A stretch of 64,000 nt of DNA from Larix kaempferi. Taxonomy: Eukaryota > Streptophyta > Pinopsida > Pinales > Pinaceae. Shown here piece by piece: positions 34,569 to 46,164 of the stretch. Location of the stretch: contig BSBM01000150.1 in assembly GCA_027924585.1 (NCBI GenBank), forward strand, positions 12,453,001-12,517,000, in the 5' to 3' direction. Position 1 is the stretch's first letter. Each line of letters begins with the position of its first letter. The position numbers were made by a program, and so were the translations under genes. The notes below the pieces were generated by a model. That model ran no database searches, was not told where the DNA came from, and saw only the letters and a list, made by a program, of their open reading frames with translations.

Positions 34569-36951
34569 TTATCTTTGTTTGGTTGCTAGGTGGACTCCCT
34601 CTAAATCTTTGCGACTCCATTCTGATGTGGATTGTGAGAAGTGGTCAACTCCTCTGAATATCTGCATCCTTGCAGAAACTACTGAAGTGTGCTCCTTTGC
34701 TTTCTTGTAGGAACAACTGGAGTGTGCTCCCTCTTGATCTTTTCTTCCTGGATTACCTGTTCTTGAACTTATATCCATCCTTAATCACTATGCATTCTTA
34801 TAGTATCATCATTGTCTTAGCCTTGAGGTCTCATACATAATCACACATTTATTAGTATAATCTTAATACTATCAAAACACAATAATCTTAAACATGTATA
34901 GTCATGATCATTCACAGATAATAAACATTAGTACTCAAGGTTTCAGGGAAGTCTTCTTTTACTCATGCATATTCTTATTTGATCATAGGACTCTTCTAAT
35001 TAGTTAAATCATCAATGCATAAACCCGTGATTACTCAAACCTATACCTTCATGATTCTTCTGGTTAGTCATATCATCAATTATGGTAAGAAACATAATAT
35101 GCATACAACCATGACTATTCAAACCTATGATTTCATGAATAATCATTATCAACGACACAACAGTATAATATCCTAACACAAGGTAGGATTCTAGCTTGAT
35201 ATAGGAAAAACATACCTGGATTAGCATGATAGCTAGTTATGTCTAACATACCCGCATAATGTCTTTTGGTTCTCTTCAGTGACTTGTGCTAGTAACCTTC
35301 ATGTCTCATAAGTTAACCATTGTAGAACCAAGTTATACATACCTCGTAAGTAGATCTTCTATGTGATCCATGACAATGGATGAATCTTTGTCTCCATGTC
35401 ACCATGATCATATGTTCTTGAACTAGAACATGATTTGTCTTTCTTGGTGTACCTTTCATGTTAGCAGACAACATAAACCTCATACAACACCATAATGCAT
35501 TAGTACAATCGTAAGTCTCAACACCCTAATCAATGAATATATTCTATCATGCATTCATAATTTTGTTAAGGTGATACGACAAGTCTAAAATCAAGATTGT
35601 ACTAACCGTAAGAACATGAAGACCAACATACCATAAACTTAATCATGAACAAATCTCGAAACATGCCTGGATGAGTCATACCTATCGAGATCGCTTGTAA
35701 TCTTCTTATGTAAGGCCTTAGCCGCATCTCCCTCTGAAATAGGAACTTCTTCACTTATGTAGGTGACCAATCCATCTTCTTCTAGGATTAACCCAATCCA
35801 CTTGATTTGCAAGAATTGGATCTGGAGCTGGATTAGGGTTTGTCAAAGAAACCCCAAAAATTCAAACTTTGAATTTCAAACTTCTGAAAGGATAGAAATA
35901 TGTGCCTTGACGAGCTGATCAAGCTCGTATGTTCAAAATTTGAAAACTACAAGGTTTCACTCCTCAATTTTGCCTTTGAAACTTTCGGTTTCACTAGACG
36001 TGACCCCGAACTAGGGTTTGATGAATCCCACTCTTCTTCCCAATCAAAATGTTTGATCCAAAGCTCTAAGCTTCTATTTTTCTGAGGAGCTTCCAGTCAT
36101 GGTCACAGATTTCAAAAATTCCCATTTTTGCAGAAGCCCTAATTTTCCACTTTTTCGATCAAAGTCCCGAACTAGGGTCTGATCAAGCCCGGTCTTCTGC
36201 CCAACCAAAAATTCTGATATTGGTCTCTAAATTTCTATTTTGATTAGTAGCATTCAGCCGTAGTCTCCGATTACAAAAATTCCAACTTTCTCTGAAACCC
36301 CAAATTCTGGAAGCCATGAATGAAGGTGCTAAAAAATAATTCTGTTTTGACAGAAATATGTACCTGATTGTTTCTAGTGTAACTCCACCCTTTTTGATCC
36401 ACAGGGTCTGAAAACGTTTTTTGTGGTAGCCTGACCTATCATCTTTCCATCCCAAAAGGTATTACGTCAATTGGATTCTCTGAGAAAGAGTTATGCCAAG
36501 TGTCGCAACGTGACCTGTTTATGGGATAAAACAGGAGATCGAACTTGTACAGCATGCCACGTGTCACTGGTTCAACTTCGGCCTCTAAAAACCTTTTTTG
36601 AGATAGTTCCATCTATGTACTACCTGTCATATTTTACAAAATGTCATTTGGAGCTTCCTAGCCCAAGTTATGACCTTTTTTCCAAGGTCACCTGTTTATG
36701 ACTGAGATCTGGAAGAGGCAGAAACCCTATATTGTACAGATCATAAATCACAAAGTCCAACGAATTAGTGGTTTTCCTTTGGACACAAGGTACATGGAGA
36801 TCTTATATTCAACCTGTAACAATTTCAGATCCGAAAACTTCTCCAAAATGGATTTATAACGAAAGTGCTACGATGACTGGTGTTTTCTATATCAAGCCCT
36901 AGCATCGCAAGAGCAACAAGTGTCATACATGCCATATCATGCCTTCTTTCA
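34569..36951 (-). other. Leader and gag fragment of element B
   Basis: Minus-strand text near 35650-35790 is homologous to the gag of element A around its EEIPAPEGDEEKSLH segment. 34780-35640 is non-coding and matches 61930-62860 of element C. 35800-36951 is the untranslated leader, matching 63000-64000. Confidence 0.6.
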
Positions 36952-36968
36952 GGCTAGCGCTGATACCA
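36952..36968 (-). other. Primer-binding site of element B
   Basis: Minus strand TGGTATCAGCGCTAGCC next to the LTR; initiator-methionine type with a G/C change at position 10. Confidence 0.88.
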
Positions 36969-37625
36969 TGTTAAATTTTTCAGAATTTACTTCGATCTGA
37001 TCTAGGATCTTAACTGAGAGAACAACATGTACAACAAATTTATAGCATATCAATCATGGAAAAAATAATGCAAGCACACAAGAGACACAGAGTTTACTTG
37101 GGGAAAACCATAAAGGTGAAAAACCCCAATAACTTCTGCAGAGATAGATAGAGCAATGATACAACCAGAATACAAGAGATAGTCTTCTCCTAGTAGCAGA
37201 GCCTCCTCCTCATAAGTGCACCACTTTCCGAATGAGAGAAGTGTGTGAATGAATGATCAAATAGAGATCTCCCGATCTCTATTTATACTTGCCTGTCTTT
37301 CCCAATAAACTAATGGGGCGTACATGTCTAGATTAACCCATGGTTAACTTAATCCGAGCCGACCCCACACTTGGTGTTCTAATAACCCTTTGACCCACAT
37401 GACTTATACAGGGCCGACCCCAACAAGGTGGTCTAATAAACCATCAAGTATAAGTTACGACACTTACAATATAAATGACGACACTTCCGTATAGAGAAAT
37501 AATAACATCTCTATAGGAATACAAACACTTCCGTATAGAGGAATAATACCATCTCTATAGGAGTATAGAATACATATATGAAATACATGGGTGAAATACA
37601 TTCCGAAGTTACATATACATCAACA
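36969..37625 (-). repeat. 5' LTR of element B
   Basis: 657 bp with matching ends to the 3' LTR at 30510-31211. Confidence 0.93.
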
Positions 37626-37715
37626 CATGGGTGAAATACATGAGTGAAACACATGGGTGAAATACATATGTGAAATACATGGGTGAAATACATATGTGAA
37701 ATACATGGGTGAACA
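37626..37715 (+). repeat. Filler made of LTR-end repeats
   Basis: Between the LTR end and the duplicated transposase DNA lie about six copies of CATGGGTGAAATACAT or ATGTGAAATACAT. The same words occur once at the end of the adjoining LTR (about 37577-37600), so the filler was probably copied from it. Confidence 0.85.
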
Positions 37716-38507
37716 ATTTTAGGCACATTCCTGCTCCCTCTCTTGGAAATCACCCACATGCCTCAATTCCTTCTTACCTGTAACCCAGTTTCATCACAGT
37801 TCCAGATGTCCTCTGGACTGTATGAATTTTTTTTCATATACGCTGGACAGAATGTCATAGAACCTCGACACAACTGCAGTGTGCATATTTAAAGCTCTGT
37901 CTCTGTTAATCCCCTCTACTATTCATAAGACAAGCTCTGGAAGCCTTAGTTTAAAGCCTTCCCACCTTGATTTCCTAGGGAATCCATCTCTAAATTGATT
38001 TGGCCTCCCTTGACATATTTGAGAAATGGTGGATTTCAATTGAATCAGATCTATACCATGCCCCAATTGAGCCATTTCCTTACACCAAACAACCACCTCC
38101 TCCTCCTCTTGTTAAGTCAACACTGTAAGGGTCCCTTTCCGATTTGTACGGGTGAGGCCATTTATCCAGTAATGCATGGATGTGGGTGCAATCCCATGTT
38201 TTTTGGAAGCTGCAATAAAAAAATAGCAATCGAATTCAAAATCATCTATTGCACCCAACATATCCTCTTCTGTCCATCCTCTAATGGCACAAATCTTCTT
38301 GGTTTGAGTTGGTCCTTGAACTATGATTGATGGTGGAACAACACCAGCAACCTCTGCCTCATTTTCCTCTTCAACATCCTTGGGAACACTGTTGTTAGCA
38401 ACATTCTGGCCTGTGTCCTCATTTGACTCAGTGCAATGTAGCCGGGTGCCCCTGGCCCCTCACTTCCTTGCCCTCGTTGAATGAGCGTTGGAATTTGGTC
38501 TTGTCAT
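37716..38507 (-). pseudogene. Pogo/jerky-type DDE transposase, N-terminal part
   Basis: The ATG at 38505-38507 opens MTRPNSNAHSTRARK, then a TGA. The same frame continues: IRGWTEEDMLGAIDDF and AASKKHGIAPTSMHYWINGL form a helix-turn-helix of the CENP-B/psq type (about 38160-38320), then EEEEVVVWCKEMAQLG, DGFPRKSRWEGFKLRLPEL and GINRDRALN of the second DNA-binding domain. It ends with the right copy of the duplicated segment (37716-37906), where an extra T in a T-run (8 against 7) breaks the frame. No terminal inverted repeat of the transposon was found beyond 38507. Confidence 0.85.
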
Positions 38508-39992
38508 GCTTGTTAACACCTATAGAAGAACATAACCTCTTCAGCCATAGATATGTTGTATGTTTCCTTGTCGTTCTATGTAACTTGAATTGAACAACTT
38601 TGTATTGAAATGCATAGAAGAGACAACAAACAAATCATCTTCTAGGAGTGTGTTTTGGTGATTCTTACTTGTATTGTCTACTATGGACTTAATTTTATAG
38701 GCCTACTCTTCTAGGAGAGTGTTGTCTACTAAGGAAGTGATTTTATTTTGGGGTAGGCTAATGCTAATGGAATCCTGTATGTTTGATTTTCAAAGTCAAC
38801 TTATAGTCAATGGAAGCCTTCCTTTTTTATTTTGAAGGGTAGCCTATAGTGAATGGCATTATGTGTGTTTGATTTGGAAGGTAATCCTTCCTGTTTCATT
38901 TGGAAGGGAAACGTAGAGTCAATGGCATCCTGTATTACTGGGTTATTTCAGCATATATGAGTTGAAGTAGCTTGCAATATGTGTTAGGTGTTTATATGAA
39001 CATCATGTTTTGTTAAGGGTCAATCGTATTGCATAATAGATAAACAATTTAATTCATTCACATTCATTCCCTTGTGTTTAAATAGAGGCTTAAATATAGG
39101 AATAACAATCCAACATTCCTTTCATAACAATCATAGAACATATTTATGTTAGCAACATGTAGCATACAATCATAGAACACATATAGATAGTCATAGAAAA
39201 AGATAAAATATACCATACTAGTAAATTGTTGACAATGATGATAATCTTAATGAAATTATGGAATGCAACAAGTGTAGAATGTAGAATGGTTGATGCTTCT
39301 TTATAGTATTCTGTTGTTGTCTTTGATTGGTGAATTCGGTTGGCATGGATCACAAAGTTTTAAATTTGAATGAGTGATTAGGATTGATCTTGGGGTGATC
39401 TGATGGCTGGAAAAATAGCTTTTGTTGACCCCTATGCTTCTGAACTTGCTTATAGTTGATTTGATTTACTTAATTGGTTTGGTGATTGGTGACATTTATT
39501 TCATTTGGAGTGTTGAACTATGTGTGATCTGGTGGCTTGAAAAGAGCGAGTGATGATTTGTGTTGATCCCTGCGATGCTAAGAATGTTCATGGATTATTT
39601 ATGGTTGATTTGAATTTTTTTTGTGCCATTTATTGCAGTTGGAGGCTTGAGTGGTTGAACATGCATGCATGTGAAGCTGACCAAACCCCCTCCTCTAGTG
39701 TGCAAGTATGTATGGTTGCTGGTTTATGTGGGCTCGCTGATGTTTGGGTATCCTCCAATGGATATTTAGTGGGCCTGAAGTGATAGGAAATATGTACTTG
39801 TGAACTAGGCAATATTGGCAGTCTTAAGGTTTAGTTAGATATTTATGTCAGATAATGTTTGGATTTGACAGGGACAACATGGGTTGTAAATATGGATTGT
39901 CAGTTTTGTACATGTGGTATTAATGGGACTGTTTATGGACAACTATGGGCCTAGTCATCTTAATCACTGTTTTGGTACCTATTTTGGACTTT

Positions 39993-40026
39993 ATATATAT
40001 ATATATATATATTGATACCTATTTTG

Positions 40027-40112
<86 letters not shown>
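39993..40112. repeat. Long (AT)n microsatellite, split
   Basis: About 20 bp of AT, then the phrase TACCTATTTTGGACTTTA, present on both sides of the first tract, then about 80 bp of AT. Replication slippage duplicated the flanking phrase with the tract. Confidence 0.95.
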
Positions 40113-40115
<3 letters not shown>

Positions 40116-40650
40116 TTGCTCTTTAATTTGTAAATATTTGTTCATTATCTGGTTTCTATGATCAAATCTAGTTCCCACACTATTATAAAAGTCTCTCCCC
40201 TGTTTTTATGTTTTATTCCAGACCAATACTTTTTATTAACTTTATTTTTATTATAATATTTGAAATTATAAGATAATATATCTAAATCTAGAAAAAAAAT
40301 TACTTCATGTAATATTTAACTTTATGTATGGTATTAAAGAAAATACATTAGTTTGTTTTGGATTAAGATTGAAATTTGATTAGAAATACGGTTACAAAGT
40401 AATTAGTTTTGATGTAGTTTTCCTTAGAAAACAATCAATGATAAATTAATTATATTTTCATATATTTTTAATTAAAATTAAATATTAAAGTGATATTATA
40501 AAAATATAATAAAATAATTTGGATTCTACAATTTATCTATTTATATGTATATATTTAATTATGGCTAGGTATTTGAGTGATAATACAACCTTATTATCAT
40601 GTGTATAACCTTAATGAGTCTAATGATTAAGAACATGTGTTTCTTAAAAA

Positions 40651-40652
40651 TA

Positions 40653-40681
<29 letters not shown>
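40651..40681. repeat. (ATT)n microsatellite
   Basis: About ten ATT units. Confidence 0.95.
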
Positions 40682-40683
<2 letters not shown>

Positions 40684-42742
40684 TTTAAATCATACAAAAT
40701 AATTTGAGTTCTATATGTGCATTTTATAATTTAGATGGAATAGATTTTTCATATAATATATATAAATTATTAATAAATTAAAAAAAAAATACTTAAAATG
40801 GAAAAAAAATAATGTTAAAGATGGAATTATTCTATATTTTTAAAGATCAAATGATTTGTACATTTTTTTAGTATTGATTTTTTTATACTTCACAATCTGA
40901 AATTAAGATGATATATGCTAGTAATAATATTTTATTTTATAGGGATATCACATTGGGGGATTGGTTGTAATAGATTTAAGTTGAAAAAATAATATGAAGA
41001 TGCATGGGACTGGACATACCACCAACAATGAGGTAGAGGTTCTAACAGTTTTATAAGGCATTTAAATTTGTCATTTCTCATTCTATTCAAGAAGTGACCA
41101 TGACTGGAAACTTAGCTCTTATAATTTGAACCTTTAACAATCAAGTTCACATTTCTTCTCCATCTATTAGTAAGGCCATTTAAAGAAAAAATTCATCAAT
41201 ACTCTAGCTAATCTGGGCACAAATCCCTCAATTGGTGAAATATCCCTTAGGGAGCTATCAGGAGTCTCCACTCTTATAACAAATACCTCCATGAATCTAC
41301 ATAATGACACATGATATCAATGGTGGTTCAGTGCAATGATTATAAGGTTCGTAGGGGAGGAAAATTACTCCACCCACCCTTATCACATCTATCACCTCAA
41401 GCATTGAAGGGAATTTACTCCCATCCTCCCCCCCCATACCTCATACTCCTCATGATGTTGTGTAGGGATCCTCAATTCCCCTTCTTTTTTACTGCAAGGG
41501 GAACCCATTCTCTCATTTATGTTACAGTAGTGACTCTAGCCCAAGAGTTTGGTGTTGGATCCCACCATGGGTATGTGGTATTTCATTCGCTTCCTTTGTA
41601 ACAAATGTCGTGGCGGGATCCCAGTTTGATTCTATTTAATTTGGAACAAATGTAAGAGATCCTTATGTTTCTTTCCCTTTGAGGATTCCTCTCCATATCT
41701 CTTTTCTTGGCTCATTGATGCCCTCTCACTCTCTCTTTCTCTCTTTGGTAGGATACTTCATTTGTTTAGATGATAGTGGAATTAAACATGTTCCATTGAC
41801 CATGTCTATTTTCAATTTTGTCTCAGGATGGATCTCCATCGTATTTGCAAGGGTATATGAAAGTGTGGAAAAGACATTGCCAATATAAACCTACCTACTT
41901 TTGAAGGTAACAAAGAACATGATCATCTCCTTCATGTTATTAAGGAGTGAACAACCCAAGTTGTTTAACTATTTCTTGTACATTAGGTACTTACTCATAA
42001 CTATGCTCTCAATGGGGGAAATACCGACTTCTACAAGGAGAGTAGGATAGGGCATATTGCTTTTAATTTTAAGATTATAACTTATAAAACACTTCTATAT
42101 TACTCATTCTTTATCCAATATTCTCTACTACAACCCCAAACTTCACACCCATACACGAGAACTGGAATGATGAGATTCTTAAACATTAGTTTCTTTTTAT
42201 CCCACATCACAAGGTTTTCTAATTTACAATTGTTTTCAAGACCAAAATCAGTTTTCCACCCTCTATTAATCATTTTCTGATGATGTAGTTACATTGTTAA
42301 TTTTTCTTTTTAAATGAAAAGAAAAAAAAATTACTTAAATATTTTAAAATCATTTCTATTTTATTTTTTAAATGGTTAAAAGAAATTAATTGTTTTGGAT
42401 AAGTAAAATGAAAAGATAAATCATGCAAATCATGATTAAAAATGAAAATTGTGAACAAATAAATAATGCAAGTAATTTGTCAATTGTGTCTAGCTCTAAA
42501 AAACTAAATATGCAACTAATTTGTCAATTGTTTCTAGCTCGAGTAATTCATTTTTTCGAGCAAAAAAAAAAAAAAAAAGTCTCTTGTTATTCATGGAGAA
42601 TCAAAGAGTACATAAAATTCCAGGTTTTTGACATCTTCCAAAAAGAAAGAATCAATCATAAAGCATCATATCAATCTACTATCATATCATACTTCCATAC
42701 ATCCTTATAGCAAAATGAATATCAACAAATTTGATGAATAGA

Positions 42743-43126
42743 TCAATAAGTAGAGATCCCTGTGCATTGCATTGTCCAAAGATCCAAATATACAAAAAAG
42801 TGTAGATAATACTGTTGGCATATAACATAAGACAAACTACCTACTTCAGAAAAAATAGAGTCTTTGTAGGTGAGACAATCTTCAATATATTCTTCCCAAT
42901 AAAGAAAAACTTCAGCTTCCCCAAGAGCATATTTGGAGATTTCATTAGCTGCAACATTATGTTCTCTATAAACATGATTGATTTTTAAGTCCATAAAGGA
43001 GTCCATAAGCAAATTCACCCTTTAGCACCATTGAACTAGAGAAAGGATCTGTAGGTTGAATTTCTTAAGAGCCCAATTGACAATGACCAAGGAGTCGCCA
43101 AAAAATTGCAATGAATCAATGCCAAC
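42743..43126 (-). pseudogene. LINE RNase H remnant
   Basis: The minus strand reads FFGDSLVIVNWALKKFNLQI, then INHVYREHNVAANEISKYAL, the RNase H (RVT_3-type) pattern found at the end of many plant LINE ORF2 proteins. Right edge at the solo LTR 43129-44640. The other LINE piece lies beyond that LTR on the same strand and in the right order. Confidence 0.75.
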
Positions 43127-43128
43127 TG

Positions 43129-44640
43129 TGTTAAATGTACAACATCAAGAGACATTCTCCAAACCAATATTTATCTTCCCATATAGAGGTGAACACTTTG
43201 ATTGCTTTATGTGTAAAGGTTATTCCTCTCATATAGAGGTAATTGATCAAAGTAATGATGTTGTAAATTCTTGTTGGACAAGTCTATGGACTTGTGTGTC
43301 AAGTCATGATTCTCATGTGAACCTTCTGTATAAAGGTATCCATGGGATATACCTCCCATATAGAGGTGGACCTTCCATATAAAGGTCATGCTTTACTTAA
43401 AAGCATTTAATGTTGTGTGATGTATTATTAACCATGATCACAAAATTGCTATTAAGTCTCCCTTAGAGATTGATCGCCTCTAAAGTGAATTATTTTAGCA
43501 TATGATCATTTGGTCCGGAATAATATACTATGATCACAACATATGATAATTCTTCTTAGTATAATGTAATGTGATGGATAATTAAAGTTAGCACATATTG
43601 ACCATGCAATAAACGATAAAGAGATGAAGGTAAATGCATAGAGAAAAAGCGAATTTGAATTGATCAGGAGATGAATAAGTGAATTCGAATTGTCAAGCTT
43701 CAGTTAGAGCCACAATGCATGCCTTAGTTAACTAAAAGAACTTACAGTGGTCACTACAAGTAAATCAATCAGCATGATTTTAGTTAACTAAGTGTTAAAT
43801 AAGAAAGGATTAGTTAACTAAAGTGTTTTCACTTTATTTAAACTAAAAGACAACACTTCAGTAAATCAAGGAGAACTCAAATTGATCACTACAATGATGT
43901 TATGAAGAAAGAATCAATTAAAGAGAGTTAACTAAGTGACAACAAAAAATATCTAGTTAACTAAGTGTTATTGCATGATGACACTTATGTTAAAATAAAA
44001 TATGACACTTGCATGACGACACTTAAGTTAGCCACCTAACTAAGTGGGAAATCTTTTAGTTAAGGGGAGAGTTCATCCTAATAATTAGTTCAATGAATTA
44101 ATGCATTACATGAGAAGTGGGGCGCACTTCTTCATGCAAGATTGATGCATCCAGATTGGGGGCGAGTTAATCCTAAAGCTAGAATCTAAAAATAAAAGCC
44201 GATGGATGAGAAGAATGTATAAATATGTTATACAGGATTAATGAATTAAGTGTGAAGCGAATTCTCTTCTCCCTTGAAGGAAAGGTGCTTCTATTTGTGC
44301 ATGTTATTGCTCTTTCTTGCTATTGATGTGTTGGGAACATTGGAAAACACATCCGATTGATCTTTCTTCTCTATTGCTTCTGTATCTTTACCAAGAATGT
44401 TTTGGTGATATCTTATCTTTCAAAATCAATATGTTATGATGTGAAAGAAATCATTCTCTACTATCCATTATATTATACTGAGAATAATTGTTGGGTTTTT
44501 TGTTCTCATAATTTTGACGATTTTCCCTAGGGTATATTTTGTGTTATGGTTGTATGAATTTCATGTGATTGAATTGTCTCATTGCTTCAAGTCTCAACAT
44601 CTAAAATAATTAAATATCAAAGCTCAACCAAATATTAACA
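43129..44640 (+). mobile_element. Solo LTR (1512 bp) in a LINE remnant
   Basis: Starts TGTTAAATGTAC and ends AATATTAACA, so the first and last six bases are inverted copies. A perfect 5-bp target duplication AACTG flanks it (43124-43128 and 44641-44645). A TATA box TATAAATATG lies at 44218, giving plus orientation. It contains CATATAGAGGT repeats (43185-43385) and a series of TTAGTTAACTAA palindromes (43725-43970). No internal region remains. Confidence 0.9.
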
Positions 44641-44859
44641 AACTGAAGAATCAATTTTCAATAAGCATTAAAGGCTCATTAATTTTTCTTTGTTATTAGA
44701 GTCCAACCTACAATTAATCCACAATTTGAAATGATGATTTTCATTTATCTATAAAAACATCCCTACATAATTAGAAACTAGAGGATGAGAAAAAAATCAA
44801 GACTTGCTCCTAACAACAACATCAACATATTCCTTATACATGCTCAAATTCTTAAGAAA

Positions 44860-45339
44860 CTAGAAAAACCATTCAAAAATATAAAAATCCCAAGATTTCC
44901 ATATGTCCCAACAAATGAAAACAGGAAGCATTTTATGAGTTGGATACATTCTAACCCACTGCTCCAAGTTCCCTTCCACATAATTTCTACCCCGGTCCTT
45001 TTGTATATCTATATTTGAAATAACAACTTGCCAAACATTCTTAATGAAAGTACAATGCACAAATATATGTGATTTACAGTCTTGTTTGCACAAAGCACAA
45101 AAAATTGGACCACGCCATTTCCTACGAAGGAGATTGTTCCAAGTCAGTATGTAGTTTTCAAAAATAATACAAAGAAATAATTTGAGTTCAAGTGGCATGT
45201 GCCACTTCAATATTTTACTATACCACCATTTTGAACTAGCATTAAACAAACAATTTGCAATCTCAGAATAGACAGCTTTAGTAGACACATGTCCTATAGA
45301 GGGATTTAATGACCATACCAAATCATCCTATTTGTCTGT
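44860..45339 (-). pseudogene. LINE zinc-binding (zf-RVT) remnant
   Basis: The minus strand has MVWSLNPSIGHVSTKAVYSE, WHMPLELKLFLCIIFENYI, LLRRKWRGPIFCALCKQD and HIFVHCTFIKNVWQVV: the pattern W-s..G.fs.k..Y, lP.k.klF.W, R....C..C, H.f..C...W of the reverse-transcriptase zinc-binding domain in plant LINEs. No reverse transcriptase core is visible to the right; the gypsy LTR begins at 45454. Confidence 0.78.
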
Positions 45340-45453
45340 TAACCTAATACCTACTCTATTTAATGAAAAAATACAAGAATTCCACTCATCAACCCATATA
45401 TTTCCCAGTCGCAAAATCCTCTACACTCGGACAACATGAATTTGAGGGCCCAA

Positions 45454-45784
45454 TGTTATACAACAAAGTCCCATATATAGCATAAAAATAGTAGAAATAG
45501 ACCAAAAGAAAGTCATCAACACCTTAATAATGAAGAATTGAGATGAATAACAATCCTCTTTGAGGGAGGAACCTCCTTACACAATGTACATAAGACAAGA
45601 CAAGATACAATGGTGACTAAAATGAAAAGGTCTCCAACATATATATAGGAGACAAAGGGTTAAAATAACAACTAATAGACCCATTAATAGATAGAAGCCG
45701 ACATCAATAATATGTAATGCATCATAATAAATGGGGTAATGTACCACCACAAAGGGGGTAATGTGCCAATATTTAGGGCTTAAC
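45454..45784 (-). repeat. Probable 3' LTR of the gypsy element
   Basis: Minus strand TGTTAAGCCC to GTTGTATAACA, about 331 bp, preceded by the purine tract AAGGGGAGGGGCA (45785-45797). A matching 5' LTR was not found at the right end of the element, so the left border is inferred from the terminal bases. Confidence 0.6.
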
Positions 45785-45903
45785 ATGCCCCTCCCCTTGA
45801 AACAAGTGTTGTCCTCAACGCTTGATTAGTTTTGAATGCTTCTGTATGAAGGAATCATCTTCCCATGTCGAATGTTCCACTAGCAGGTTCTTCCATTTGA
45901 TCA

Positions 45904-46164
45904 TGACAAAGTGTCCTCAGACACATAACTTTATTAATGAAGAAGGAAAATAATTACATCACAGAGATGTGAGGGCTAAATCTCGAAAGATTACCTCACA
46001 TGGAGAACTCGATGGATTTAAATATCCAAAGAGTAACAACTAATTTACCGTTACCAAAACTAACTAAGGGACACCTCACATAATCACGTGAGTGTGTAGA
46101 TTCCCTTTTACATTTATTAAACTAAACTTCTATTTATTACATTTTTGGATCATAATTCCTAACA
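45904..46164 (-). repeat. 3' LTR of element D
   Basis: 261 bp, minus strand TGTTAGGAATTATG to GACACTTTGTCA. The purine tract ATCAAAGGGGGGAT (46165-46178) abuts it on the internal side. Confidence 0.95.

Larger units (their letters stand above)
30510..37625 (-). mobile_element. Copia element B (7116 bp, defective, minus strand)
   Basis: LTRs at 30510-31211 and 36969-37625, primer-binding site and polypurine tract all in minus orientation. LTRs differ by about 5% by eye plus a 45-bp duplication in the left one. Inside, in minus order: leader, gag fragment, intron-like spacer, reverse transcriptase and a deleted RNase H, tandem repeats. No integrase. It interrupts the transposase gene. Instead of a 5-bp target duplication there is a 190-bp one plus filler on one side. 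Confidence 0.92.
38508..42742. other. Unassigned region
   Basis: Very AT-rich, no recognised gene. Degenerate tandem phrases occur at about 38760-38930 (AGTCAATGG, TTTGGAAGG) and about 39398-39590 (GATCTGRTGGCTKGAAAA). Contains the microsatellites listed separately and an A-run at 42562-42578. Confidence 0.45.

Noticed and set aside
39945-40178. ORFs encoding Ile-Tyr runs
   Set aside because: Direct translation of an AT microsatellite.
42562-42578. Poly(A) tail of a retroposed gene
   Set aside because: A-run is isolated; no coding or target-duplication context supports retroposition.
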